A stretch of DNA of 64,000 nucleotides, taken from Candidatus Coprenecus pullicola (GTDB lineage: Bacteria; Bacteroidota; Bacteroidia; Bacteroidales; UBA932). Positions 1 through 9,654 of the stretch are shown piece after piece. The stretch's first letter is position 1. Each line of letters starts with the position of its first letter. The notes under the pieces are model-generated. The model had not been told where the DNA came from. It ran no database searches and was given only the letters and a program-made list of their open reading frames with translations. Position numbers and translations under genes: made by a program. The stretch spans positions 1 through 64,000 of the forward strand of contig DVHR01000043.1 of assembly GCA_018711925.1 (NCBI GenBank), written 5' to 3'.

Positions 1-51
1 AACAATCAGTATTTTTGAAATTAATAAAGAGAGCCGTAACTTCGCAGTATT

Positions 52-894
52 ATGGAAAAGAAAAATTGGCATATCTGTACGGAAGGGCTTGAGGATGACC
101 TTATATTCAAAAGTGCCGGCGATTTTGTGTACGGGATGAACGGAGTGCCTGTATGTGCGTTGACCAGCGGTGTTTCAATCCTGTGCTTCTGTTTAATGGA
201 CAATCATGTGCATTTTATTGTCAATGGGACGGAGGCTGATGGGGAGCGATTTATCAGGCAGTATCTGCGCCGGTTGTCGCGTCTGGTCAGGATACCGGTG
301 GAGAAGGCCTCGATGAAACTGATAGATGATGACGAATATCTGAGACAGGCTGTCGGATATGTCCTGCGCAATCCGGTCAAGGCTTACAATGTCATGCCGG
401 CGGCTTATCCGTGGGGCTCGGGAGCGCTGTATTTCGATGACGGCAGCCGGCATAAGCATTACGAAATTGTGGGAGAAATCGGTGTCGTAAAGATGAGGAA
501 GCTGCTGTGCTCACGGGTGAGACTGCCGGACGATTACAAGGTGTCGCCTGACGGAATGGTGTGCCCGGAGTGTTATGTGGATATCAGTGCGGTAGAGGAA
601 CTTTACAATAACAGGCCGGCCAGGATGATATACTATCTTTCGGTCAATAAGGACATGGAGATGGAACTCTCCGGCGACATGCTTCACAAGGCCAAGTATC
701 GGGATGCGGACCTGCTCGGTACGGTCAGTGATATATGCCGCGAGTCTTTCTCGAAAAACGGGCCGGCGGATTTGCGGCTGGAGGACCGTTATCGTCTGGC
801 TGACATTTTGCGCCGCAGATACGGTCTGGGGATTAAGCAGCTTGCCCGTCTGACCGGGACAAAAACCGCATTGCTCAAAATCGTTCTTAAATGA
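52..894 (+). CDS. REP-associated tyrosine transposase (RAYT, IS200-like Y1 HUH family)
   Basis: ORF 280 aa; 'CLMDNHVHFIVNG' HUH-type HxH motif and 'YLRQAVGYVLRNPVKA' typical of TnpA_REP proteins. Confidence 0.8.
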   Translation: MEKKNWHICTEGLEDDLIFKSAGDFVYGMNGVPVCALTSGVSILCFCLMDNHVHFIVNGTEADGERFIRQYLRRLSRLVRIPVEKASMKLIDDDEYLRQAVGYVLRNPVKAYNVMPAAYPWGSGALYFDDGSRHKHYEIVGEIGVVKMRKLLCSRVRLPDDYKVSPDGMVCPECYVDISAVEELYNNRPARMIYYLSVNKDMEMELSGDMLHKAKYRDADLLGTVSDICRESFSKNGPADLRLEDRYRLADILRRRYGLGIKQLARLTGTKTALLKIVLK

Positions 895-929
895 CACGGA
901 CATCGTACAGTCTAAGATGCTGATTTTCT

Positions 930-1110
930 GTAGTCATTGGAAGAGTGAGCCTGTAGGACGATACTAGCCAGTGCAGTATATGAGGATAATTCCCGGGGAC
1001 TTTTCAACGGGAAGTGCAAGCATCTGTATTTTGCGTAATAGCCTGATAGACAAGGTGCCGCGAATTTGTGTGATGGATTTCAAGGCCTTCTGACCCCTCG
1101 AAATCCATCG
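930..1110. repeat. degenerate REP-like palindromic sequence downstream of RAYT
   Basis: 'gtatatgaggataattc' and 'ggatttcaaggccttc' resemble 'gtacatgaggattttcgaatc' and 'ggaatttcaaggcttgc' of the 12989-13103 palindrome (reverse complement); IR GATGGATTTC (1072-1081)/GAAATCCATC (1100-1109). Confidence 0.4.
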
Positions 1111-1424
1111 GTTTACGAGGCGAATATGTTGATTATTAGGTAATTGACGAGTGTGAAAGATGCGCGTACATCCCGTAAAGGCATCGGCGCAGAGTATCGT
1201 AGGTGGTGGGCCTGGTCTTTTTGACCGCCTGCCTTCAACGCTGCCAGAGGAATGAGTGGGGTATGCGGATTTGTCGGGGGAAAAGTGCCCGGGATTCGCA
1301 CTGAATTGGTACACTTTCCCAAAGGGACAGCAGGAGGGTTGCCGCTGGGAGTGGCTGCGGTTGACTTGTTGCTGCCTGCTGATGTGACTGGCCGGTGTGC
1401 TGGGGAGGATGTGGACGGGGTGGG

Positions 1425-2798
1425 TCAGCGGAAGAAGAGCTCGAAGCGGGTGAGGCCGTCGGGACCGGTAGCGAGACTGAAGCGGATGCCGGAGCGGGTG
1501 AGTATCTCGTGGATGACAGTCAGGCCGATGCCCTTGCCGTCGGGCTTGGTGGAGAAGAACGGGGTGAAGAGGTTGCGGGCGGCTTCTTCCGGTATGGGCA
1601 GGCCGTTGTCGGATATGCACCAGTAGCCCGGCCTGGAGACAATGGTAATCTGATTCCGGGAAAGGTAGGGTTTGCTGTGGGGTACGGGCTGTACGGATTC
1701 TGCTGTGCCTGAGGCGGTGTCGGGAGTGTCGGGAGGGAAGGCTTCGACGGCGTTCTTGACGATGTTGGTGAGGACCTGTTCCATCAGTACGGGGTCGATG
1801 CTCACTTCTCCTGCGTTGTCGTCCAGGTCCAGTATCTGTGCGATCTGCCGCCGGCCTTTCAGGCTCTCGAGGAAGGGGGCTGTCCTGCGCAGGAATGTGT
1901 TTGCCTCCACCGGACGGCATACCGGGTCGGGAATGCGTGCCATGGAGGCGTACTCGGTGATGAACCGGCTCATGCGGTCTATGCGTGACAGCAGTATCGA
2001 CAGCATGGAGGCGGTGTCCTCGTCTCCGGAGCCGGCACTGCTCTGCTCCATGGCTCCGAGAGCAGAAGTCAGTCCTGCCATGGTGTTGTTCACTTCGTGG
2101 GAGATGATGCGGATGACTTTCCGGTAGCCCCTTTTCTCAGCTTCGTACAGCTCTTCTGTCAGCGGCTCCACCATATAGAACGGATGCGGAAATCCTCTGT
2201 CCATGAATGACGAACAGGTGCAGCGGTAGATGTGCAGCGGGTCTGTCTGGAGAATCCTGCCGCTGTCCGGTTCCACTGAGGCCATGAGCTGCAGCAGGGG
2301 CAGTCCGCTCCCATCCAATGCGAGACCTTTGTATTCTCCTATGTCAGTAAGGTTGAGGAAGCGGCACATGGCCGGATTGGCGGAGGATATTTTCCCGTCG
2401 ATATCCATGATCAGCACGCCCATCGGGGATGCAGCGATGAGGAGCTCCAGAAAATGGTTCTGCTCCTGGGCCCGCACTTCCTCTTCGTGAAGCTGGCGGC
2501 TCATCCGGTTGAACAGCTCTATGATCCGGTCTGCATCCGCTTGGCCGACCTGACGCAGCCGGGTGGAGAAATCCTGCTCTTTAAGCAGGTCGATGCCTTC
2601 CGAGAGAGTGCCTAACGGTTTGACGGTCTTGCGGTACAGTATGACCAGAAGCAGTATGACGGCTATGGCGCAGAGCTGGATGGCCAGATACGTCCAGCTC
2701 CGGTGCTCCGGCGGGAGTACCAGTACGAGAACGGCCGTCCCCACTGTCAGTACGAGTATGGATACGGCTATCAGCCTGAAATATCCCCGTGCGCCCAT
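1425..2798 (-). CDS. sensor histidine kinase (TM, HAMP, PAS, HisKA/HATPase), NtrB/NtrY-like
   Basis: ORF 457 aa; 'VIRIISHEVNNTMAGL' H-box, 'GKGIGLTVIHEIL' G-box; directly downstream of the response regulator. Confidence 0.9.
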   Translation of the reverse strand: MGARGYFRLIAVSILVLTVGTAVLVLVLPPEHRSWTYLAIQLCAIAVILLLVILYRKTVKPLGTLSEGIDLLKEQDFSTRLRQVGQADADRIIELFNRMSRQLHEEEVRAQEQNHFLELLIAASPMGVLIMDIDGKISSANPAMCRFLNLTDIGEYKGLALDGSGLPLLQLMASVEPDSGRILQTDPLHIYRCTCSSFMDRGFPHPFYMVEPLTEELYEAEKRGYRKVIRIISHEVNNTMAGLTSALGAMEQSSAGSGDEDTASMLSILLSRIDRMSRFITEYASMARIPDPVCRPVEANTFLRRTAPFLESLKGRRQIAQILDLDDNAGEVSIDPVLMEQVLTNIVKNAVEAFPPDTPDTASGTAESVQPVPHSKPYLSRNQITIVSRPGYWCISDNGLPIPEEAARNLFTPFFSTKPDGKGIGLTVIHEILTRSGIRFSLATGPDGLTRFELFFR

Positions 2799-2805
2799 AT
2801 CTGTG

Positions 2806-4125
2806 TTAAAGTTCTATTCTGTATTTCTCCAAACGGCGGTAGAGAGAGGCCCGTGTGATGCCTAATGATGCGGCGGCACGGGTCACGTTGCCGTTGCAGT
2901 CGGACAAGGCCCTGCGGATGCGCTCTTTCTCCATCTCCTCCAGCGTGAGATTCCCGGAGGTGCGTACCGGCGGCTCGGGCGCGTTTCCCATGCAACGGGT
3001 GATGTCGTCCTTGCCGATAGTCCCGCCGGAGGCCATGATGAGGGCTCTCTCGACCACATTTTTCAGCTCCCGTATATTGCCAGGCCACGGCAGCCGGCTC
3101 AGATACTCCACAGCTTCCGGGGAAAATTCCGCCCGGGAGGGCACTTCTTTGGCGAAATGTCTTACCAGCAGGGGTATGTCTTCCCTGCGCTCCCTGAGCG
3201 GCGGCAGGTGTATGGGGATGAGGTTCAGGCGGTAGTATAGATCCTCGCGGAAGAGGCCCTGGCTCACCATGTCGGGCAGGCTGCGGTTGGTGGCGGAGAT
3301 GACCCTGACATCGGTCTTGCGGGGCAGACTCTCTCCGAGCGGCTCGTATGTGCGGTCCTGGAGCACGCGGAGCAATTTGACCTGGCACACCGGCTCCAGC
3401 TCTCCTATCTCGTCGAGGAATATGGATCCCTTGTCGGCCAGCTCGAAGCGGCCCTTGCGGTCAGTCCACGCATCGGTGAAGGCTCCCTTCTTGTGCCCGA
3501 ACATCTCGCTGTCGAAGAGACTGGAGCTGAGGCCTCCGAGATTGACCTTGACGAACGGGCCGGAGTGCCTTGGAGAGTTGAGGTGTATGGCCTCGGCGAT
3601 AAGCTCCTTGCCCGTGCCGCTTTCCCCGGTGATGAGCACGGACGCTCCGGTGGGGGCCACCCTCAGCACTGCGTCCAGCACTTCCCGCATCATGGGGCTG
3701 CGGCCGATAATCCGCTCGAATCCCCTGCCCGTGTCCGGTGTCTGCTCCGCCTGCGCCGAGTTCAGGTGCAGGGCAGTGCCTATGCGTTCCAGCAGGGCCG
3801 TATTGTCCCAGGGCTTGGTGATGAAGTCAAATGCTCCCAGCCTCATGCCCTCCACAGCTAAGGATATGCTGCCCCAGGCCGTCATGAGTATGACCGGAGT
3901 GGACGGGGCGAGGATACGCACCTTCCGCAGAAGCTCCAGACCCTCCTCGCCGGTGGTGGACAGGGAGTAGTTCATGTCCATCAGGATGAGCTCCGGCTCC
4001 TGACGGCGCACGGTCTCTACCGCCTCTTTCGGGCCCGGTACGGCCTCTGCCGTCAGTCCGGCCCTGCCCAGCAGGAATCTAAGCGATGCCCTTATCGCAT
4101 CATCATCATCTACAATCAGTATCAT
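2806..4125 (-). CDS. sigma-54-dependent NtrC-family response regulator
   Basis: ORF 439 aa; receiver 'LILMDMNYS', AAA+ 'GESGTGKELIAEAIH', 'GAFTDA' sigma-54 contact motif, Fis-type C-terminal HTH. Confidence 0.95.
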   Translation of the reverse strand: MILIVDDDDAIRASLRFLLGRAGLTAEAVPGPKEAVETVRRQEPELILMDMNYSLSTTGEEGLELLRKVRILAPSTPVILMTAWGSISLAVEGMRLGAFDFITKPWDNTALLERIGTALHLNSAQAEQTPDTGRGFERIIGRSPMMREVLDAVLRVAPTGASVLITGESGTGKELIAEAIHLNSPRHSGPFVKVNLGGLSSSLFDSEMFGHKKGAFTDAWTDRKGRFELADKGSIFLDEIGELEPVCQVKLLRVLQDRTYEPLGESLPRKTDVRVISATNRSLPDMVSQGLFREDLYYRLNLIPIHLPPLRERREDIPLLVRHFAKEVPSRAEFSPEAVEYLSRLPWPGNIRELKNVVERALIMASGGTIGKDDITRCMGNAPEPPVRTSGNLTLEEMEKERIRRALSDCNGNVTRAAASLGITRASLYRRLEKYRIEL

Positions 4126-4129
4126 AATG

Positions 4130-5416
4130 TCACGGTTTCAGTAGGTTGATGGGAACGACATACACTCCGTCCTCTCTTCGGTAAGAGCTGCCGACGGCAG
4201 TCAGTACCATTAAGAACGAGGGTGCTTTCTCATTGCTCTTTTCCTCAAGTTTTGCTTTCAGCGTCTTAAGTGAATCGGCACCGGCCTCGATCAGCTCGTC
4301 TCCGCCCAGTTTGATCTCCACGGCTCCCCAGCGTCCGTCGTCAAGATGTATGACGGCATCGCATTCCAGTCCGGTGTTGTCCCTGTAGTGCAGCACCTCT
4401 CCGCCAAGGGTCTCCGCATATATTCTGAGGTCGCGCACGGCCATATCCTCAAAGAACAGCCCCAGGCTTTCAAGATCTCTGAGCAGGTCTTCCGGCATGA
4501 CACCCAAGGCCCTGCATGCGATGGATGTGTCTACAAAATGCCGTGTGGGAGTCGAGCGTATGGAGGTCTTGGAGCGGATGTCGGGATTCCACGCAGCCAT
4601 GTCCTCGATGATGTACAGGTCCTTTAAGGCTTCCAGATAGTCGTCAAAGGTCTTGGGATCCATTGTCCTTTCGTTGCTCTGGCGTACATCTGCGATGATG
4701 GTCGATATTGCGGCTTCTGTCGAGATATGACGGGCGTAGCTTCTTACGATCATTCTCAGCACTTCCGGTTTCTTGTTGCGGAAACGCTCGTTCTCACAGT
4801 CCTCGAACACAAAAAGTCCGTTCCAATAATTTTTGGTTATCTCTATGGCGATATCTTTAGAAGCCAGCACGGACACCGGCCAGCCGCCACGGCAGATCAG
4901 ATGAGCGATATTCTCCAGAGACGCATCCTGATTCAAGTCCCATACGGAAGCGGCATCGCCGTTGAACAGCCCCTGCAGTGAGACCGTTCCTTTTGACTCT
5001 TTTGATTCCCACAGACTCATCGGGCGCATTCTCACGGGAGTGATTCTTCCGGCTCCGCTGTGATGTACCTCGGTCTTGTCCGCAGGAGTGGAGCTTCCGG
5101 TCAGAATATATTTGCCGAATTCGTATTTGAAATCCAGGTCGTCCTTGACTTGATTCCAGATATCAGGGGCTTTCTGCCATTCGTCTATCAGCCTGGGACA
5201 TTCTCCGTTGAGCACCGCTTTGGGATTCATCCGCGCCATAGCGATGGCCTGTTTCGTGTTCAGCTTTATGAAACTCTTCTGGTAAAGCATACATGTGGTG
5301 GTCTTGCCGCAGAACTTCGGGCCGGCCACGACGATTGCCCCGGAGGTTCTCAGCTTAAGTTCTATCTCCTTTTCGATAAGGCGGCTGTAATACATAGGGA
5401 ATGTTTTATAATCCAT
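4130..5416 (-). CDS. AAA_14/DUF4143-type ATP-binding protein
   Basis: ORF 428 aa; Walker A-like 'AGPKFCGKTTTC', 'GSSTPADKTEVHHSGAGRI', C-terminal 'ECDAVIHLDDGRWGAVEIKLGG' nuclease-like fold. Confidence 0.85.
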   Translation of the reverse strand: MDYKTFPMYYSRLIEKEIELKLRTSGAIVVAGPKFCGKTTTCMLYQKSFIKLNTKQAIAMARMNPKAVLNGECPRLIDEWQKAPDIWNQVKDDLDFKYEFGKYILTGSSTPADKTEVHHSGAGRITPVRMRPMSLWESKESKGTVSLQGLFNGDAASVWDLNQDASLENIAHLICRGGWPVSVLASKDIAIEITKNYWNGLFVFEDCENERFRNKKPEVLRMIVRSYARHISTEAAISTIIADVRQSNERTMDPKTFDDYLEALKDLYIIEDMAAWNPDIRSKTSIRSTPTRHFVDTSIACRALGVMPEDLLRDLESLGLFFEDMAVRDLRIYAETLGGEVLHYRDNTGLECDAVIHLDDGRWGAVEIKLGGDELIEAGADSLKTLKAKLEEKSNEKAPSFLMVLTAVGSSYRREDGVYVVPINLLKP

Positions 5417-5427
5417 TGCAAAGATAG

Positions 5428-5493
5428 AAATTCCTATGATTTTCAGTATAAAATTCCCAAGATTTTCAATGAAAAATTCCCAAGATTTTCAAT
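5428..5493. repeat. three tandem ~23-bp iteron-like repeats at the 5' end of the DUF4143 gene
   Basis: 'AAAATTCCCAAGATTTTCAAT' at 5450-5470 and 5473-5493, plus degenerate 'gaaattcctatgattttcagtat' at 5428-5450. Confidence 0.8.
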
Positions 5494-5532
5494 CGTGAGC
5501 TGAGCGGAGGTTCGGTCAGGTGTCCGCAGAGG

Positions 5533-5552
5533 GGTGTCCGATATCGGACACC
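5533..5552. promoter_or_regulatory. 20-bp perfect palindrome, putative enhancer (UAS) for the NtrC-type regulator
   Basis: GGTGTCCGATATCGGACACC, with a further half-site AGGTGTCCG at 5518-5526; about 95-100 bp upstream of the predicted sigma-54 start. Confidence 0.65.
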
Positions 5553-5612
5553 TGTACGGAAATGAACGGATGTCGTCGAGGGTAAAATATTGATAAATAG
5601 CATAGTGAGATG

Positions 5613-5629
5613 CTGGCACGGGGATTGTC
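5613..5629 (+). promoter_or_regulatory. sigma-54 (-24/-12) promoter
   Basis: CTGGCACGGGGATTGTC versus consensus YTGGCACGrNNNTTGCW: exact spacing, only the -12 GC is GT. Confidence 0.7.
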
Positions 5630-5663
5630 CGGCCATTATATAAAAGGTATAATATAGAGCGAT

Positions 5664-7007
5664 ATGAAATTAGGATTATACTTCAGACAGGCGTGGTACA
5701 ACCTCCGGGTGAACCGGGTGTACAGCGCGGTGTTCATCGCCGGAACGGCGGTGTCGGTCGCACTGGTGATGGCTTTCCTGACCGTGCTTTCTTCCAGGGT
5801 GGTCAATACCGTGCCGGAGACGCATCGGGACAGGATGCTGAGTGTCAGCCATCTGTTATATAAGGGAGATATGGGAACGCTGGGCTTCGGAGTGTCGGCT
5901 GAGTTCGGAAAGCGTTTCCTGGACAGTCTGCCCGGAGTGGAGTGCTGGACAGCAATGGCTCCGGGACATTTTATGGAAGGTCCGCTCACATTGAGGGATG
6001 CCGCCGGTATAAGCTGCAAGGCATTTACCCGTTTCGTGGACCGGAACTTCTGGAGGGTCTTCGATTTTCAGTTTGTCGCTGGCAGACCTCTGTCGGAAAG
6101 CGGTATGCACGGCAGTGCAGCCGAGCTGGTGGTCTCCGAATCTGTAGCACACCGTCTTGCAGGAAAGTCGGATGCGGTGGGAAAGGAGGTGTACTGGGAC
6201 GGACGGCTGTTCCGAGTATGCGGTGTGGTCCGGGATGTGCCCATAAGCGCATCTGCGGCTTTTGCCGAGGCTTGGATGCCTTTGGACGAGTACGACATCA
6301 ACATGTCGTGGCTCGGACGGATGTTTTTCGGAAATGTCAGTTTTCTGGGGAACGGACCCATATATATTCTGGCTGACGACAGGGCCTCGTTCCGTAAAAT
6401 CAGGTCGGGGATTGAGGACCGCCTGGAGATATTCAACCATACCGATGACAGCGGCTCGGAACTGAGCCTGCCCCGGGGAGTACCGTCGTATGTGGAAAGT
6501 ATGTTCGTACAGTTTGACAGTCATGGCAACAGTCAGCCTGTTAGGCCTTATATCTGGATGAGCGTCGGTGTGCTGCTGCTTATCCTGCTGGTGCCGCTTT
6601 TCAATCTCTCCGGCATGGTGACTTCTCGGATGGAGGCCCGCCTGACCGAATTCGGCACCCGCAAGGCCTTCGGTGCCCGGGGCGGCTCGATCCTCTCGCA
6701 GATAGCCTGGGAAAATCTGCTGCTGACACTTATCGGCGGAGTGCTGGGACTGGTGCTGTCATGGCTGCTGCTGGAGGTGTTCTCCCGTCAGCTCAGCATG
6801 TTGGTTCCGACCGGCGGATGGATGCCGGGCGCGGCGGGCTACGGGACTCCCGAGGCAGGGTATTTTGATTTCAGAGATTTCTACAACATATACCTGGGGA
6901 CTGCGCTGCTTCTTGTCATAGTGGTGCTCAATGTGCTGTCAGCCCTGCTGCCTGCCCGCAGAGTCATCCGGCATCCGATAACCGAATCGTTGAACTATAA
7001 AAAATAG
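5664..7007 (+). CDS. ABC transporter permease, MacB/FtsX-like (type A subunit, pair 1)
   Basis: ORF 447 aa; N-term TM then periplasmic domain, FtsX tail 'LTEFGTRKAFGARGGSILSQIAWENLLLTLIGG'. Confidence 0.9.
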   Translation: MKLGLYFRQAWYNLRVNRVYSAVFIAGTAVSVALVMAFLTVLSSRVVNTVPETHRDRMLSVSHLLYKGDMGTLGFGVSAEFGKRFLDSLPGVECWTAMAPGHFMEGPLTLRDAAGISCKAFTRFVDRNFWRVFDFQFVAGRPLSESGMHGSAAELVVSESVAHRLAGKSDAVGKEVYWDGRLFRVCGVVRDVPISASAAFAEAWMPLDEYDINMSWLGRMFFGNVSFLGNGPIYILADDRASFRKIRSGIEDRLEIFNHTDDSGSELSLPRGVPSYVESMFVQFDSHGNSQPVRPYIWMSVGVLLLILLVPLFNLSGMVTSRMEARLTEFGTRKAFGARGGSILSQIAWENLLLTLIGGVLGLVLSWLLLEVFSRQLSMLVPTGGWMPGAAGYGTPEAGYFDFRDFYNIYLGTALLLVIVVLNVLSALLPARRVIRHPITESLNYKK

Positions 7008-7013
7008 CGTGCT

Positions 7014-8336
7014 ATGATAAGGCAGATATTCAAACAGATATGGTTTTACCGCCGGGGCAGTGCCTGGCTGTTTGCGGAGCTTCTTGTAATCGCTGTCGTG
7101 TCGTGGTTTGTAGTCAACCGGATATGGAATGTCCAGTACAGGATTCACGCCATACCCGACGGCATAGACTATGACGGGGTGTATGTGCTTTCTCTCGATG
7201 AGCTGTATCCCGGTCAATATGGCTATGACAGCACCTACGATACGGACGAGGCCCGTATGGAGAACTTTTTCCGGGTAGGTGACAGGCTGCGTCAGATGCC
7301 TCAGATACAGAGTCAGGCCCCGATAAGTATGACTCCATGCCTGGGCGGCAGAGGTGTGATGACAATATTCCTGGACAGTGTTACGATGGTGAATACAGCT
7401 GTGATTCAGAGAATCTGCGGGGCGGAGGACTTTCGGTTACTAGGATACAGGGTACTGCTGCCTGAGGACGGAGAACTTGTGGATGAACCAAATACGATAC
7501 TTATTTCCGAAGATCTGGCCATGACGCTGTTCCCTGATATGAGTCCGGTAGGAAAGACCCTCAGGGATGCGGCGGACGGCTATGTGCAAGAATACGAATA
7601 TTATAAGAACAGTAAGATAACGGGAGTCATCGCCAATGTCCGTATGAGCCCGGATGCTGAGAATATTCCGATGCTGATAGAGAATATCCACAGGCAGGAG
7701 TACTTTGAGACTATTGTCTTTAATGAAGAGTATAAATACGCTTTCCGGACTGTGCCGGGGGTGGATGTGGAGGAGTTTGCGGCAGAGTTGGGCCGGAAAC
7801 TTGAGAGCGGCGGAGGCCTGGGCAATTACAGAGTGAGGGAGGTAGTGTCTTACAGGGAGATGGTGGAGGACAGGATTCTGTCCGGCAGCATGGACCGGCT
7901 GTTCCTGTGGAAGGCTCTCAGGATATTCCTTATCATCAATGTGCTTCTGGCGGTGGTGTCCATCAGCTGGCTGAGAATGGAGGAGCGGCGCGGGGAGATC
8001 AGCGTCCGCCGGGCGATGGGAGGCTCCGGGTGGAGGATTCTCGCCCAGAACATCGGAGAGATATGGGTCGTGACCGCAGCGGCCGCCCTTATTGCCAGTG
8101 TGGTGGTGATCAATATTATTGTGCTGGGGAAGATGGATATCGTAGGGGAGACAGAACAGTTCATGCTGCCGGTGACAAGAGATCTGTATCCGCTGTTATT
8201 TGACCCTGTATTGCATTTTCTGGCGGTGGAGGGCATTGTCCTGGGGCTGCTCCTTGTCGTGGTGACGGTGGCGGCTGCTGTGCCGGTGCTGCTGGCACTG
8301 CGCCAGTCTCCAGTCGAAGGTCTTAGGGACGAGTGA
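7014..8336 (+). CDS. ABC transporter permease, MacB/FtsX-like (type B subunit, pair 1)
   Basis: ORF 440 aa; 'MEERRGEISVRRAMGGSGWRILAQNIGEI'. Confidence 0.9.
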   Translation: MIRQIFKQIWFYRRGSAWLFAELLVIAVVSWFVVNRIWNVQYRIHAIPDGIDYDGVYVLSLDELYPGQYGYDSTYDTDEARMENFFRVGDRLRQMPQIQSQAPISMTPCLGGRGVMTIFLDSVTMVNTAVIQRICGAEDFRLLGYRVLLPEDGELVDEPNTILISEDLAMTLFPDMSPVGKTLRDAADGYVQEYEYYKNSKITGVIANVRMSPDAENIPMLIENIHRQEYFETIVFNEEYKYAFRTVPGVDVEEFAAELGRKLESGGGLGNYRVREVVSYREMVEDRILSGSMDRLFLWKALRIFLIINVLLAVVSISWLRMEERRGEISVRRAMGGSGWRILAQNIGEIWVVTAAAALIASVVVINIIVLGKMDIVGETEQFMLPVTRDLYPLLFDPVLHFLAVEGIVLGLLLVVVTVAAAVPVLLALRQSPVEGLRDE

Positions 8337-8349
8337 TTTTTTAGAGGAT

Positions 8350-9642
8350 TTGATAGAAATGGAAAGTACAATACATACGATGGACAGAAATCTGACTGTT
8401 AAGGAGAAATGGCAGGACCGCCGCAAGGTTATCATCCGCTGGAGCCTCGGAGCAGGAGCGGCGGTGGCGGCTGTGGTGCTGCTGGCCGTGCTGATCCAGC
8501 CGTCAGTGCGTGAGAGCAGTATAAAGATGGCGGCGGCGGATATAGGCTCGATAGATTTTGCCGTATCGGCTACGGGCAGGGTCGTGCCCGGCTATGAGGA
8601 GACCATAAATGCTCCGATATCGTCCCGGGTAGAGGAGGTCTTCAAGCGGGTTGGAGACGTGGTGCAGGCCGGGGAGCCTCTGCTCAGGCTGGATCTGACA
8701 GCCGCGCAGGCCGATTACGACAAGCAGGAGGATGAGGAACAGATGAAGATCCTGAGACTTGACCAGATGCGGATTTCCAACCGCAATCAGCTCTCGGAGA
8801 TGGAGATGCGGATAAAGATCCAGGAGATGGAGCTTGACCGCAAGGAGGCCGCCCTGCGCAATGAGCGGTATCTGGATTCTCTGGGAGCGGGCACTCCCGA
8901 TAAGGTCAGGGAGGCGGAACTGGCTTATACTGTAGCCAGTATGGAGCTGGACGAGAACCGGCAGAAACTGGAAAACCAGAGGGAACTGTCAGCTGCCGAC
9001 GAGGCGGTGGCGGAACTGGATCTTTCCATTTTCCGCAAGAACATGGAGCAGACCCGCCGTCGGCTTTACGATGCCGGTATCCGTGCTCCCTATGCGGCCA
9101 CCCTGACTTATATCGTGGATGAGATAGGTGTCCAGGTCTCCGAGGGCAGCAAGATAGCCATGCTGGCCGACCTCACCCGCTTCAAGGTGGAGGGTGAGCT
9201 CGGGGACATGCAGGCCGGCAGGATAGCCGAGGGTTACCGGACCACAGTGCTGGCCGGGCGGGACACTCTCACCGGAGTCGTTTCGGGCATCTCGCCTCTG
9301 TCCACCGACGGCCTGATATCCTTCTCGGTGCAGCTTGACGACGAGTCCGCCCCGGTCCTGCGCTCGGGCCTGAAGTGCGACATCTACGTGGTCTACGCCT
9401 ACCGCGAGAATGTCCTCCGTCTGCCGTCAGGCACATATTATAAAGGAGCGGGCAACTACGACCTCTTCGTCCGCGAGGGCGACCGGTTGGTACGCCGCCG
9501 TGTGTCTCTCGGGGAGGCCAACTACGACTATGTGGAGGTCGTCTCCGGCATAGAGCCGGGCGAGCAGGTGGTCATCTCGGATATGTCTGACTATGCGAAG
9601 CAGCCGGAGCTCAGGATCAAGCCGGCCAAGAGGAAAAGATAA
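8350..9642 (+). CDS. HlyD/MacA-type periplasmic adaptor subunit
   Basis: ORF 430 aa; N-terminal TM, lipoyl-like 'SRVEEVFKRVGDVVQAGEPLLRLD', coiled coil, beta-barrel. Confidence 0.9.
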   Translation: MIEMESTIHTMDRNLTVKEKWQDRRKVIIRWSLGAGAAVAAVVLLAVLIQPSVRESSIKMAAADIGSIDFAVSATGRVVPGYEETINAPISSRVEEVFKRVGDVVQAGEPLLRLDLTAAQADYDKQEDEEQMKILRLDQMRISNRNQLSEMEMRIKIQEMELDRKEAALRNERYLDSLGAGTPDKVREAELAYTVASMELDENRQKLENQRELSAADEAVAELDLSIFRKNMEQTRRRLYDAGIRAPYAATLTYIVDEIGVQVSEGSKIAMLADLTRFKVEGELGDMQAGRIAEGYRTTVLAGRDTLTGVVSGISPLSTDGLISFSVQLDDESAPVLRSGLKCDIYVVYAYRENVLRLPSGTYYKGAGNYDLFVREGDRLVRRRVSLGEANYDYVEVVSGIEPGEQVVISDMSDYAKQPELRIKPAKRKR

Positions 9643-9654
9643 AATTGTTGTTAT

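Noticed and set aside
964-1920. 318-aa ORF on the - strand
   Set aside because: Overlaps the histidine kinase in another frame; composition (R/H/P/T-rich) is typical of high-GC shadow ORFs
2771-3970. Several 100-230 aa ORFs overlapping the response regulator gene
   Set aside because: Shadow ORFs of a clearly coding NtrC-family gene
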